Below, piece after piece: positions 34,959 through 42,249 of a stretch of 64,000 nt of DNA. The position numbers and the translations under genes are program-made. Position 1 is the first letter of the stretch. Every line of letters starts with the position of its first letter. Under the pieces are notes generated by a model that saw nothing but the letters and a program-made list of their open reading frames with translations, was not told the origin of the DNA and did not search any database. The stretch is from Bacillus massilioanorexius (GTDB lineage Bacteria > Bacillota > Bacilli > Bacillales > DSM-1321): contig NZ_CABKRX010000047.1 in NCBI RefSeq assembly GCF_902374955.1, positions 1-64,000 on the forward strand. The letters are read 5' to 3'.

Positions 34959-35357
34959 TCAAGATGTCTGTATGTTGACAGTAGGTTCTTTAATCCTTAC
35001 TCTAGTTGCAACTTCTTTAATATATTGATAGCTGTAACCTAATTCATCCGATATTTGTACTAGTGTTTTCCCTTCAATATACCTGTTGTAAAACACCTTA
35101 TATTCTAAGCCTTGATATTTGTTCAATTGTATCTTCAAGTGATTCGCTCGTTCTGTTTTAACTTGTAATTCCTTTTCCATTTGCTCTATTTTATCTGATA
35201 ACTTATCAGTTCGCGCTGCTGCATTATCAAGAGGAACTGTATTATTTAATCTACCACCTATCCACCATTGCTTTTGTTCTCTTCTTGATAATTCAATTTG
35301 CTCAGTTAATATATCTATATCCAAAAGCAGATCACTATATATTTGAAAAGTATTCAT
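34959..35357 (-). CDS. ArpU/sigma-70-region-4-like late regulator
   Basis: A 132-residue protein with a long coiled coil followed by a region-4-type helix-turn-helix (YNRYIEGKTLVQISDELGYS, YQYIKEVATRV). This arrangement is that of phage late-gene activators of the ArpU/YqaQ type. The start is ATG 35357 behind GGAGTGTGATCAG. It sits at the junction of early and late genes, as expected for a switch protein. Confidence 0.75.
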   Translation of the reverse strand: MNTFQIYSDLLLDIDILTEQIELSRREQKQWWIGGRLNNTVPLDNAAARTDKLSDKIEQMEKELQVKTERANHLKIQLNKYQGLEYKVFYNRYIEGKTLVQISDELGYSYQYIKEVATRVRIKEPTVNIQTS

Positions 35358-35361
35358 CTGA

Positions 35362-35490
35362 TCACACTCCATTTGTCAAATCTCTCTTAGCATCTTTATA
35401 TCCCTTGTCATATGCTTGTCCTGAAAAAATCCCAATTGTAAATATGCCAATGATTACACCAATAAGAAGATATACAATGTTTAATATCAT
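35362..35490 (-). CDS. Small single-pass membrane protein
   Basis: A 42-residue protein: one membrane helix (IVYLLIGVIIGIFTIGIF) and a basic tail (DKGYKDAKRDL). The RBS is AAGGATGTGAAG. Its stop lies just before the start of the late regulator gene. No function recognised. Confidence 0.5.
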   Translation of the reverse strand: MILNIVYLLIGVIIGIFTIGIFSGQAYDKGYKDAKRDLTNGV

Positions 35491-35502
35491 TACTTCACAT
35501 CC

Positions 35503-35901
35503 TTAAATAATTTCTACTTCAACTCTAGGATGTTCACTATAAAACTTATTAACTGTTAAACTAACAATCCTATTATCATCAATCCATACAACACCGTTTA
35601 AGCCATCTAAAATTCCTTTGATGTAATTATCAATATCAGGCTTAGTTATTGGTCTTATTCGTCCTTCTACAGCTTCTAAACGTTTCTTTTTGGTGAATGA
35701 CTTAGGAATGCTTTTATAAACATCGATTACTAACCTAACTTCTCTATCTAGTGGTTCAGAGACATGACGTTTTGCCACGCTCTGAACTAGTTTTTTATAG
35801 TTACGACTCTTAGCTGGATCATATACTCTAGCATGTCCATTTATTGTTGAAAATCTAGGTCTACCTTGTGCAACTGGTTCACCTTCAATGATTAATTTCA
35901 A
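35503..35901 (-). CDS. rusA: Holliday junction resolvase RusA
   Basis: A 132-residue RusA-family nuclease. The N-terminal EGEPVAQGRPRFS and the acidic active-site segment KPDIDNYIKGILDGLNGVVW..DD are clear. It resolves branched DNA in phage recombination and packaging. The start overlaps the dUTPase stop by four bases. Confidence 0.9.
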   Translation of the reverse strand: MKLIIEGEPVAQGRPRFSTINGHARVYDPAKSRNYKKLVQSVAKRHVSEPLDREVRLVIDVYKSIPKSFTKKKRLEAVEGRIRPITKPDIDNYIKGILDGLNGVVWIDDNRIVSLTVNKFYSEHPRVEVEII

Positions 35902-36506
35902 TATCCGTTCTCCTGACGTTCGTGATTAATTCTATTTTTCTCGTAATAGGCTTGTTCAATTTCGTTCCACGAAAATCCCAGTTTTTTGCCTAAATCAATA
36001 ACATTAAATAATAACCAGTAATATTCGTCAGTTTCTTCGTCCATTATTAAATCATTACATCTTTTGATAAATAGCAGAAAAGTGTTTAAAATATCAAACT
36101 TCTGATACATCCATAAATCATTTTTTAATTCACAAAAATTAATATTTGTGTATTCATAATTCAAACCAATTTCTAAAACAATTGTTAAAATATCGGTGTA
36201 TTCTTCTAAAACTCTATTTTTTTCTTTTCCTTCTTTACCTAAACCGTTGCATAATGAACACTCATAAAATGCATCATCACCATAATCTAAATAAACGCCT
36301 TTTCCATCACATTCTGAACAATCCACAATAACGTATTTAACAGACTCTTGGTTATTACTCCAATACTTATGACCTCGCCATTCATTCAAACATTCACCAA
36401 TTTCACTAATTAAAGCAGCAATGTCTTTTCCAAACTTATCTTCACCTTTATAGCCGATGTGATCATGAAGTTTTTTCTGAGCTTCAAACATCTTTTCTAA
36501 ATTCAT
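35898..36506 (-). CDS. All-alpha dUTPase with DnaJ-like zinc-cluster insertion
   Basis: A 202-residue MazG-like/dUTPase_2 enzyme expected to hydrolyse dUTP to dUMP. The first helix carries ALISEIGECLNEWRGHKYWS (metal-binding Glu residues) and a later helix has EYTDILTIVLEIGL. Between them, residues about 62-90 hold CSECDGKGV and CSLCNGLGKEG, two CxxCxGxG knuckles as in DnaJ, which standard relatives lack. This gives one predicted zinc site. It is followed by RusA. Confidence 0.8.
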   Translation of the reverse strand: MNLEKMFEAQKKLHDHIGYKGEDKFGKDIAALISEIGECLNEWRGHKYWSNNQESVKYVIVDCSECDGKGVYLDYGDDAFYECSLCNGLGKEGKEKNRVLEEYTDILTIVLEIGLNYEYTNINFCELKNDLWMYQKFDILNTFLLFIKRCNDLIMDEETDEYYWLLFNVIDLGKKLGFSWNEIEQAYYEKNRINHERQENGY

Positions 36507-36603
36507 CTAGCCTTACCTCCATTTCCAACAATGCTTCATTCCGATATTCTGATTCTCGGGCCAAACAATAAAGTTGGCCCAATGTACATTTTTTAAGATT
36601 CAT
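36484..36603 (-). CDS. Small phage protein upstream of dUTPase
   Basis: A 39-residue frame (LGQLYCLARESEYRNEALLE) of helical character; the end overlaps the dUTPase start. The RBS is weak (GGGATTAATCA), so it may rely on coupling with the membrane protein gene whose stop is four bases upstream. Confidence 0.45.
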   Translation of the reverse strand: MNLKKCTLGQLYCLARESEYRNEALLEMEVRLDEFRKDV

Positions 36604-36606
36604 TGA

Positions 36607-36864
36607 TTAATCCCATTCATCCCATTGTTTATCCATAAATTCACCAGCACGATTAAATGCTCTAAGTTGAAGAAATGTCGATACAGCAGCAGTAATAGTT
36701 AAACCAATCGCTACACCAAACGGAATCGAATAATTAACACTTAAATTGAAAACCTTCCCGATAACCAAATAAACTCCAAAAGAAACACTAGTAAATATCA
36801 CAAATCTAATTACTAAACTTATAATTACTTGAATTAACAACATCGCTTTCATTTCTTTAAACAT
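36607..36864 (-). CDS. Two-helix phage membrane protein
   Basis: An 85-residue protein with two membrane segments (IISLVIRFVIFTSVSFGVYL and SIPFGVAIGLTITAAVSTFL) and a charged tail. It follows SSB. No function recognised. Confidence 0.6.
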   Translation of the reverse strand: MFKEMKAMLLIQVIISLVIRFVIFTSVSFGVYLVIGKVFNLSVNYSIPFGVAIGLTITAAVSTFLQLRAFNRAGEFMDKQWDEWD

Positions 36865-36902
36865 ATTTATCTCTCCCTAATTTTTAAAAATTTTTATATT
36901 TT

Positions 36903-37358
36903 TTAGAACGGTAAACCATCCGAACCTATATCAATTGTTTGCCCACCATTAGCAAATGGATCATCGTCAACTCGTGTATAACTGCCTCTATTTGAGTTAT
37001 TTTGTCTTTGTTGAGTATTTGTATTAGATTCATTGTTTTGACCTCTAGGCTCTAAAAACTGAACACTCTCAGCTACAATTTCAGTAACGTAAACTTTTTT
37101 CCCGTCTTGTCCATCATAATTACGTGTTTGAATACGTCCATCTACTCCAGCTAAACTACCTTTCTTTAAAAAGTTAGCTACGTTTTCTGCTGGCTTTCTC
37201 CAAACTACAATGTTTATAAAATCTGCTTGTTGTTCTCCTTCAGATTTAAAGTTACGATTTACAGCAAGTGTAAATGTAGCAACAGGCACACCATTTTGTG
37301 TATATTTCAACTCTGGATCTTTTGTTAAACGTCCTACAAGGACCACACGATTCATCAT
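36903..37358 (-). CDS. ssb: Single-stranded DNA-binding protein
   Basis: A 151-residue SSB: OB fold from NRVVLVGRLTKDPELKYTQN, ATFTLAVNR and GVDGRIQTRNYDGQDGKKVY, then an Asn/Gln-rich linker and the acidic tip ending SDGLPF that binds partner proteins. The start is ATG 37358 after AAAGGGGAATAAATAT. It covers single strands during phage replication. Confidence 0.95.
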   Translation of the reverse strand: MMNRVVLVGRLTKDPELKYTQNGVPVATFTLAVNRNFKSEGEQQADFINIVVWRKPAENVANFLKKGSLAGVDGRIQTRNYDGQDGKKVYVTEIVAESVQFLEPRGQNNESNTNTQQRQNNSNRGSYTRVDDDPFANGGQTIDIGSDGLPF

Positions 37359-37447
37359 ATATTTATTCCCCTTTAAAATACCCACATAGGTATTATTTTA
37401 GATATTGTTATAGTTTTGTTACGCATCATCTACGTAATGCGACACCA

Positions 37448-37690
37448 TTATTTGTTTTCTACTGGTGGATGGAAATGAATTTCTCCCATTCCTTCGAATC
37501 CATATCCGAATGACTTCGAACCCCTTTTATTTCTTCTATGCTCTTCCTTAAGATGCTGAAATACCGCTTTAATAGCTTCGTCTGTAACATCCTTTCTGCT
37601 ATCGTTCATGATGCTTGGATTTTTCTTGTTGATAGTACCTGCATATATTTTGTTACCTAATCCACTTACACGTAATACTAAATTTTTCAT
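37448..37690 (-). CDS. Small phage protein (DUF7446-like)
   Basis: An 80-residue protein (NLVLRVSGLGNKIYAGTINK, DVTDEAIKAVFQHLKEEHR) that resembles a small phage family I recall as DUF7446. The start is the ATG behind GGAGTGGAGAAT; the leader carries one of the repeated motif copies (37712-37739). Function unknown. Confidence 0.6.
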   Translation of the reverse strand: MKNLVLRVSGLGNKIYAGTINKKNPSIMNDSRKDVTDEAIKAVFQHLKEEHRRNKRGSKSFGYGFEGMGEIHFHPPVENK

Positions 37691-37745
37691 ATTCTCCACT
37701 CCTTCATTTACTTCATAATATGTGTCTACTATGAAACTCTTGTAT

Positions 37746-38270
37746 TTATTTAAAATGAGGATAATCCTCGAAATCTGGTATATGTTCATCTTGCGAAGCT
37801 GCGTACTCTTCTTTGGTTAAATTCCAGCACTGCTTACACATCATTCCACTATCGCCCATGAATGGTGACGGCCGCAATTTATCCACGTATTCACCGCAAT
37901 AATCACACTCTTTTTTACCGATACAATTCTTACACCATACCCCGCCCTCAACATCTAGCTCAAATTCATCTTTTTCAATATCGACTTTTTTATTGCATAC
38001 AAGACAATGTTCAAGTTGATCACTTACTTCTGAATAACGAGCATCATACAATCTACTTAATTCTTCAACATATGGAGTTACATCAACCTTTTGCAAATAT
38101 TTAGTAAGAAAAGAGCCACTAAATCCTTCTAAAAAAACAAGCTTCTGCTCATAAACTCCTTGACCTTCACAATTTATATATTCATCAGTCTTACAAGCCC
38201 ATAGTTTGCCATTATAATGTTCAGCTTCACCACAAGTATGCATAACGACTATATCGCCCTTCTTAAGCAT
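37746..38270 (-). CDS. Phage zinc-finger-like protein
   Basis: A 174-residue acidic protein with several paired cysteines: CLVCNKK, CKNCIGKKECDYCGEYV, CKQCWNL. At least two zinc-ribbon sites are likely. The N-terminal 60 residues (GDIVVMHTCGEAEHYNGKLW) form a separate beta-rich part. Position is the early region before SSB. Not assigned. Confidence 0.6.
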   Translation of the reverse strand: MLKKGDIVVMHTCGEAEHYNGKLWACKTDEYINCEGQGVYEQKLVFLEGFSGSFLTKYLQKVDVTPYVEELSRLYDARYSEVSDQLEHCLVCNKKVDIEKDEFELDVEGGVWCKNCIGKKECDYCGEYVDKLRPSPFMGDSGMMCKQCWNLTKEEYAASQDEHIPDFEDYPHFK

Positions 38271-38283
38271 CTTTCTTCCTCCC

Positions 38284-38643
38284 CTATTTAGATTTCAAAA
38301 TCCTATATGCAACAGCTAAAGCATCTCCCATCGCATAAACTTCAGGTATTAAATATTTGTATTTATCATGTAACTCCTTATCGGCAAAGTATAAAGACCT
38401 CCAAATGTCATCTCTACCAGTTAGATGTTTACCGAAAAGGTTCTTAGTATAGGCATCTTGAAACACTTTAAATTCAGGGTTCCTGAACATTGCCCATATC
38501 TTTGTAATATGCCTTCTATGGTGCCATGCTGTATATGTTTCAATAATGAGCATTGCAAAAGCACGATTATTATTCATTCTCTCAAGTAGTTCAGTCTTGA
38601 ACTGTTTCCGGTTCTTTTTGTATTTATTTTTTAATTGGCTCAT
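38284..38643 (-). CDS. Hypothetical early phage protein
   Basis: A 119-residue basic helical protein (NRAFAMLIIETYTAWHHRRH, GKHLTGRDDIWRSLYFADKE). The RBS is GGAGGTAACAA. The pattern AMLIIETYTAWHHRRH suggests a helical bundle with a His cluster, but I recognise no family. Confidence 0.5.
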   Translation of the reverse strand: MSQLKNKYKKNRKQFKTELLERMNNNRAFAMLIIETYTAWHHRRHITKIWAMFRNPEFKVFQDAYTKNLFGKHLTGRDDIWRSLYFADKELHDKYKYLIPEVYAMGDALAVAYRILKSK

Positions 38644-38828
38644 TTGTTACCTCCATTTATTTAGGAAACATATTACAAATTGTGTTACACATAATATGTC
38701 TTTTGTTCATGATAACTTCTTTTTTTTTAAACTAATCACAAAATTACCACGTATAATACACAAATAATTAAACTATTGATTATCAAATTCAATGTAATTT
38801 CCTGCTAATAATAAAGAGGGAGTTAAAT

Positions 38829-39113
38829 ATGAAAAACCCAATTATCTATATATCTTCAGTAATAATTTTTGTCTTGTTTTTAATTTTTCTTCTAACTTTT
38901 CTTAATAGCGTGGCCATAATACTGATTATTCTAACTTCTTTATTTGTTACAAATGGATATATGGCACTTAAATACAATGATGACCTTTATTTTATATGGA
39001 TTTTTATTTCCTATTTATTTTTAATTGGTTATATATTGGTTTTTGAGGACCTATGGAAATCTATTTTGGGCTTGATTTATATTTATTATTTCTCTTTTCC
39101 TTGCTTCACATAA
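38829..39113 (+). CDS. Plus-strand small membrane protein within the early region
   Basis: A 94-residue protein with about three membrane segments, on the strand opposite to all surrounding early genes. The RBS is AAAGAGGGAGTTAAAT and a TATAAT is at 38752. Being separately transcribed in the lysogenic orientation, it may be expressed from the dormant prophage. No family recognised. Confidence 0.6.
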   Translation: MKNPIIYISSVIIFVLFLIFLLTFLNSVAIILIILTSLFVTNGYMALKYNDDLYFIWIFISYLFLIGYILVFEDLWKSILGLIYIYYFSFPCFT

Positions 39114-39130
39114 TCTACGTTATAGGACTT

Positions 39131-39286
39131 TCAATCATTCATTTCTTCACTAATATTCGCACTAATAACGATGCCAAATTGCTTCCCTTGTTCTATAGCT
39201 TCATCGATTGTTTCAGCTTCAAATAAATAACCAAATATATTACCTTTACTTTTTTCTACTGACACATTCCAAACCATGCACTTCAT
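39131..39286 (-). CDS. Small hypothetical phage protein
   Basis: A 51-residue protein (VWNVSVEKSKGNIFGYLFEA, DEAIEQGKQFGIVISANIS) with an alpha/beta pattern typical of small phage genes. The RBS is AAAGGGG, close to the ATG; a second ATG three codons later is possible. A repeated leader motif is at 39295. Confidence 0.55.
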   Translation of the reverse strand: MKCMVWNVSVEKSKGNIFGYLFEAETIDEAIEQGKQFGIVISANISEEMND

Positions 39287-39331
39287 ACCCCTTTCTTCAC
39301 ATAATTGGTCATATGTTTAACGAACTGCTCA

Positions 39332-39562
39332 CTAGTCTTGAAATACTTCAAAACGGTACTTCTGACCTGTTGGGTTTTCTTTACCATCTTCAACAAACGA
39401 AAGGAATTCTTTTTTAGGTCTAACCAACATATGGTTATCACCGTATAAAGCGTGATAAACCACCATTTCTTGCATATTTTCAGAATGCCAAGCTTCACCG
39501 ATAACATAATACAATCCACCTTTAAAGTGTCTATATAAACAGTGTTGCACTACTTCCCTCAA
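39332..39562 (-). CDS. DUF1653 domain protein
   Basis: A 76-residue protein matching DUF1653: CLYRHFKGGLYYVIGEAWHS, MVVYHALYGDNHMLVRPKKE, FLSFVEDG. The TTG start at 39562 lies behind GGAGGGAAAAA; a longer frame to 39754 runs antisense across the peptide/RNA unit and is rejected. Common as a stand-alone phage gene of unknown function. Confidence 0.75.
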   Translation of the reverse strand: MREVVQHCLYRHFKGGLYYVIGEAWHSENMQEMVVYHALYGDNHMLVRPKKEFLSFVEDGKENPTGQKYRFEVFQD

Positions 39563-39640
39563 TTTTTTCCCTCCTTCACAGTTTATGTCTACTATGAAAC
39601 TTAATAATCTTTTGTATCTATCAAACAAAACAAAATATAC

Positions 39641-39668
39641 TAGACACACATAAATAAAATGGTATAAT
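39641..39668 (+). promoter_or_regulatory. Plus-strand promoter of the 27-residue peptide unit
   Basis: TAGACA (39641-39646) and TATAAT (39663-39668) with a 16-base spacer; transcription would begin near 39675. The -10 is perfect and the -35 is four of six to five of six. Confidence 0.7.
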
Positions 39669-39680
39669 TTTCTTATCCCG

Positions 39681-39729
39681 TAATGTTTAGCAGTTCCCTG
39701 GGCTTGCCCGGGAAAGGCAATCAACATTA
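39681..39729 (+). ncRNA. Structured leader of the peptide unit
   Basis: Outer arms TAATGTT (39681) and AACATTA (39723) enclose a strong inner hairpin: TTCCC(T)GGG with CCCGGGAA and a CTTG loop (39694-39714). The fold ends directly before the ribosome binding site GGGAGG. Confidence 0.65.
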
Positions 39730-39742
39730 GGGAGGTGGATTT

Positions 39743-39826
39743 ATGGAGTTCCACTTAAAATTCTCCAACAAGGCGCTTAAAATCCTTTTAGGGTTTGTCT
39801 TGGCAATAATCGCTTTCTTCCTCTAG
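39743..39826 (+). CDS. 27-residue hydrophobic peptide, candidate small toxin
   Basis: MEFHLKFSNKALKILLGFVL followed by seven more hydrophobic residues: a basic amphipathic start and one membrane helix. The RBS is GGGAGGTGGATTT. It has its own promoter, structured leader and terminator, so it forms an RNA of about 170 bases on the strand opposite to the early operon. The layout is that of type I toxins, but no antisense RNA promoter was seen and no known toxin family is matched. A membrane regulator peptide is the alternative. Confidence 0.6.
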   Translation: MEFHLKFSNKALKILLGFVLAIIAFFL

Positions 39827-39845
39827 GAAGAGAGCGTTTTTGTTT
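39811..39845 (+). terminator. Terminator overlapping the peptide stop codon
   Basis: CGCTTTCTTCC (39811-39821) pairs with GGAAGAGAGCG (39826-39836) around TCTA, followed by TTTTTGTTTT. The stop codon TAG lies in the loop and arm. Only the plus direction has a U run. Confidence 0.88.
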
Positions 39846-39878
39846 TATCCGTGTTCATTCCTCCCCTATTTAAAATGA

Positions 39879-40589
39879 TTAATCATACTCAGGATTAGTG
39901 ATTTCTAATTCGCAGTTATCTTCATCAATAATCAATTTAGCCCCACTTACATAAATCTTAAATAATGTTTCTTCGAGACCGTGAAGACCATACATTACAG
40001 CCTTAATATCAAAATCTTGAATTAAACGTTTTCTACTGTACTCTTCGTCGTTGATCTTAACTGAGTACAATTCACCTTCTTTACTTACGTGCAATCTATA
40101 CTTACAAGAATATTCGCTAATATCATTTCGTGCATCTAGCCCTATCCAGTATGAACCGTAAGGATCATCTACATGAAGTGTCATTTCGTGGTATTCATCA
40201 TAACCGATTTCGTCTAAATCCTTGATTTCCTCAGCTAGTTCCTCAACCAGTTCTGACAATTTGTATTCACGCTTTGTATCAGTTAACAATCCCTCAATTT
40301 GATTTTTGACTTGTGCAACACCTTGATTTGTAATTTCATCGTCTAGCTTATCTTTAATAGCTTTTAAAATTAAATGATTATAAGATGATAGATTTAAATC
40401 TTTGAAATTAATTTGTAGAGCTTCTTTTGCTGTGTTTTTAAGCTCCTTAGAAAAATCACTCCAATTACCAAACAAGTCTTTTACAATATCATTAACAGTT
40501 GAAGCAACATGTTTATCAACAATCTCTTGCACCTTTCCCTCAGACTCCATTTTTGCCAAACTAGCAACGACCATTTTATTTAAATCCAT
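39879..40589 (-). CDS. Hypothetical early phage protein
   Basis: A 236-residue acidic, mostly helical protein (KMESEGKVQEIVDKHVASTV, YKLSELVEELAEEIKDLDE) with a C-terminal beta-rich part (SCKYRLHVSKEGELYSVKIN). The start is ATG 40589 after GAGGAGGATTAATC. Many phages carry such an early helical protein; function is unknown. Confidence 0.6.
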   Translation of the reverse strand: MDLNKMVVASLAKMESEGKVQEIVDKHVASTVNDIVKDLFGNWSDFSKELKNTAKEALQINFKDLNLSSYNHLILKAIKDKLDDEITNQGVAQVKNQIEGLLTDTKREYKLSELVEELAEEIKDLDEIGYDEYHEMTLHVDDPYGSYWIGLDARNDISEYSCKYRLHVSKEGELYSVKINDEEYSRKRLIQDFDIKAVMYGLHGLEETLFKIYVSGAKLIIDEDNCELEITNPEYD

Positions 40590-40656
40590 GATTAATCCTC
40601 CTCGTTTTTTAGTAACTAAATATAAATCGTATTTCGCATAATAAATATTCAACGTT

Positions 40657-40827
40657 TTACTTAAACTCAAATACTTCGCCATTACCGACCAAAACACCAT
40701 GGCGTTTACTGAACCTATTCTCTTGCTTAACCATTTCTTTATCTACACCAGATTCAAAAATAGTAATAGCAACCAATCTTTCATGATCAATCGAATGATA
40801 ACCTTGTTCTAGCACTCTCCTAATCAT
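40657..40827 (-). CDS. Small hypothetical phage protein
   Basis: A 56-residue protein (MIRRVLEQGYHSIDHERLVA, RFSKRHGVLVGNGEVFEF) read from the gap between larger genes. The ATG overlaps the upstream stop (TAAATGA) and a GGAG is 11 bases upstream. Confidence 0.55.
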   Translation of the reverse strand: MIRRVLEQGYHSIDHERLVAITIFESGVDKEMVKQENRFSKRHGVLVGNGEVFEFK

Positions 40828-41207
40828 TTATTGACCAACTCCTGTAAATCATCACGAACTCTCATTCTATAAGTACGCCCACCATGTTCATAAGCAATTT
40901 TCCGAAGATCACCTAATGATTTATTCAGATTCTTTTCAGAAGGCTTTTGAGGAAATTTGTTTAATTCCATAATTGGCTTTAATAGTTCTAATGTATCCTT
41001 AACTTTCCTACGTTCATTTCTGATACGTTGTAAATCTTTACTATACTTATAACCTTCAGAAGCATTGAAAGCCTTAAATTCGATTAAATGAAGTAAATCT
41101 TGTTGTTCTAACTCTAACTGTTTCAAATCTTTTTCTAACTGCTCATACTGACGAGGAAAATTAACATATACATCACGAACATGTTTAATCGCTGATTCAA
41201 AATCCAT
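40824..41207 (-). CDS. Coiled-coil early phage protein
   Basis: A 127-residue protein, first two thirds a coiled coil (YEQLEKDLKQLELEQQDLLH, LQRIRNERRKVKDTLELLK), ending with a basic tail (YRMRVRDDLQELVNK). It abuts the next coiled-coil gene. Possibly a replication accessory protein; not assigned. Confidence 0.55.
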   Translation of the reverse strand: MDFESAIKHVRDVYVNFPRQYEQLEKDLKQLELEQQDLLHLIEFKAFNASEGYKYSKDLQRIRNERRKVKDTLELLKPIMELNKFPQKPSEKNLNKSLGDLRKIAYEHGGRTYRMRVRDDLQELVNK

Positions 41208-41582
41208 TTACAGCACCGCCTTTAACGCTGCTCGTAATGTTACATTCTCTTTATGCTTTTCCTCCATCATGCTTCTAAGTTGATTATTAGTACTAGTTGA
41301 TAACTCTGAATCACGAATGTAAGAACGAACGTTTTCTTGTAATCTATGATTCTCTGCTAATAGATCTTGATTTTCAGATTTTAAATCGATTATTGTATCT
41401 GCACTTTTAGATAATTCGTTCTCAGTATCTCCAGCAGCATCATGCAACTGCTGTCTCTCTTCTTCTAAGTCAAAAACGAATTTTGATAATCTATTTAATA
41501 ATTCAGGATTAACTTCGATGCATTTATTGATTTCATTTAATAACTCTAAGTACTCAGTATTTTTATTAGTCACATCAAACAC
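41208..41582 (-). CDS. Coiled-coil early phage protein
   Basis: A 124-residue protein, almost all coiled coil (LVFDLEEERQQLHDAA-type heptads, LKSENQDLLAENHRLQENVR). It is directly downstream of the HTH protein gene and directly before another coiled-coil gene. Confidence 0.55.
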   Translation of the reverse strand: MFDVTNKNTEYLELLNEINKCIEVNPELLNRLSKFVFDLEEERQQLHDAAGDTENELSKSADTIIDLKSENQDLLAENHRLQENVRSYIRDSELSTSTNNQLRSMMEEKHKENVTLRAALKAVL

Positions 41583-41585
41583 TCC

Positions 41586-41963
41586 TTATTTATCAATATT
41601 TCTTCGTTTCTTACGCTCACCGATATAAATACCTGCATTTCTCCATCGTTGTTTTTTAGACGCTAATTGTTCGCGTGTTACTCCGAAGTATTCAGCAATC
41701 TCTATTTCATTTCGAAATTTATCTCTAACCTCGTTATATTTCTCAGGAGTGATATGAGATAAATCATGCTTCAAAACCTTTCCAAACCACGCTTTAAGTA
41801 ATTCATTAAATTCTTTTGGTTCCATTCCTACTGCTTCAGCAATAGCTAACTTAGGCACACCATCTTCAATAAGTAATTCAATCTCAGATTTCTTTAGGAA
41901 TTCACCTTTTTGAAGTATGGCTGGCAATCCACTAGTCGTTGACCACATTGTTTCTACTTGCAA
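41586..41963 (-). CDS. HTH phage protein
   Basis: A 125-residue protein with two helix-turn-helix-like segments: VPKLAIAEAVGMEPKEFNEL and NEIEIAEYFGVTREQLASKK, ending in a basic tail. The TTG start is behind GGAGTGAGAGATT. It overlaps the preceding gene by 32 bases. It may bind DNA as an early regulator or loader. Confidence 0.6.
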   Translation of the reverse strand: MQVETMWSTTSGLPAILQKGEFLKKSEIELLIEDGVPKLAIAEAVGMEPKEFNELLKAWFGKVLKHDLSHITPEKYNEVRDKFRNEIEIAEYFGVTREQLASKKQRWRNAGIYIGERKKRRNIDK

Positions 41964-42234
41964 AATCTCTCACTCCTTTTAACTTTCCTTTACGGCCACG
42001 ATCTAGAATTAATATTGCAACTTCATCAATACAGCGATTAAACTTTTCAGCTAACTCAAAAATATTCATTCCAGCATTAAAGGACCGATCAAACTCTTTA
42101 ACATCTCTTATATCCCAATTCCAATTCAATTCTTCTTCATCAAGAGGTACATAAACACCTATACGCTTATGTACCATATGAGTATCTTCAATGTGACTAA
42201 TTGCCATTGTTTCAATAGTTACCGGACTTTTCAC
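41932..42234 (-). CDS. Hypothetical HTH-like phage protein
   Basis: A 100-residue protein with an HTH-like centre (FNAGMNIFELAEKFNRCIDE, VAILILDRGRKGKL). The start is set at GTG 42234 behind AAGGTGATAATT. It lies right after the DnaD-like gene, where a helicase loader usually sits, but it has no ATPase motif. Confidence 0.5.
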   Translation of the reverse strand: MKSPVTIETMAISHIEDTHMVHKRIGVYVPLDEEELNWNWDIRDVKEFDRSFNAGMNIFELAEKFNRCIDEVAILILDRGRKGKLKGVRDFASRNNVVND

Positions 42235-42249
42235 AATTATCACCTTAGT

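Noticed and set aside
39563..39754. N-terminal extension of the DUF1653 gene
   Set aside because: The extension runs antisense to the peptide unit, while a TTG with strong RBS matches the start of the DUF1653 domain.
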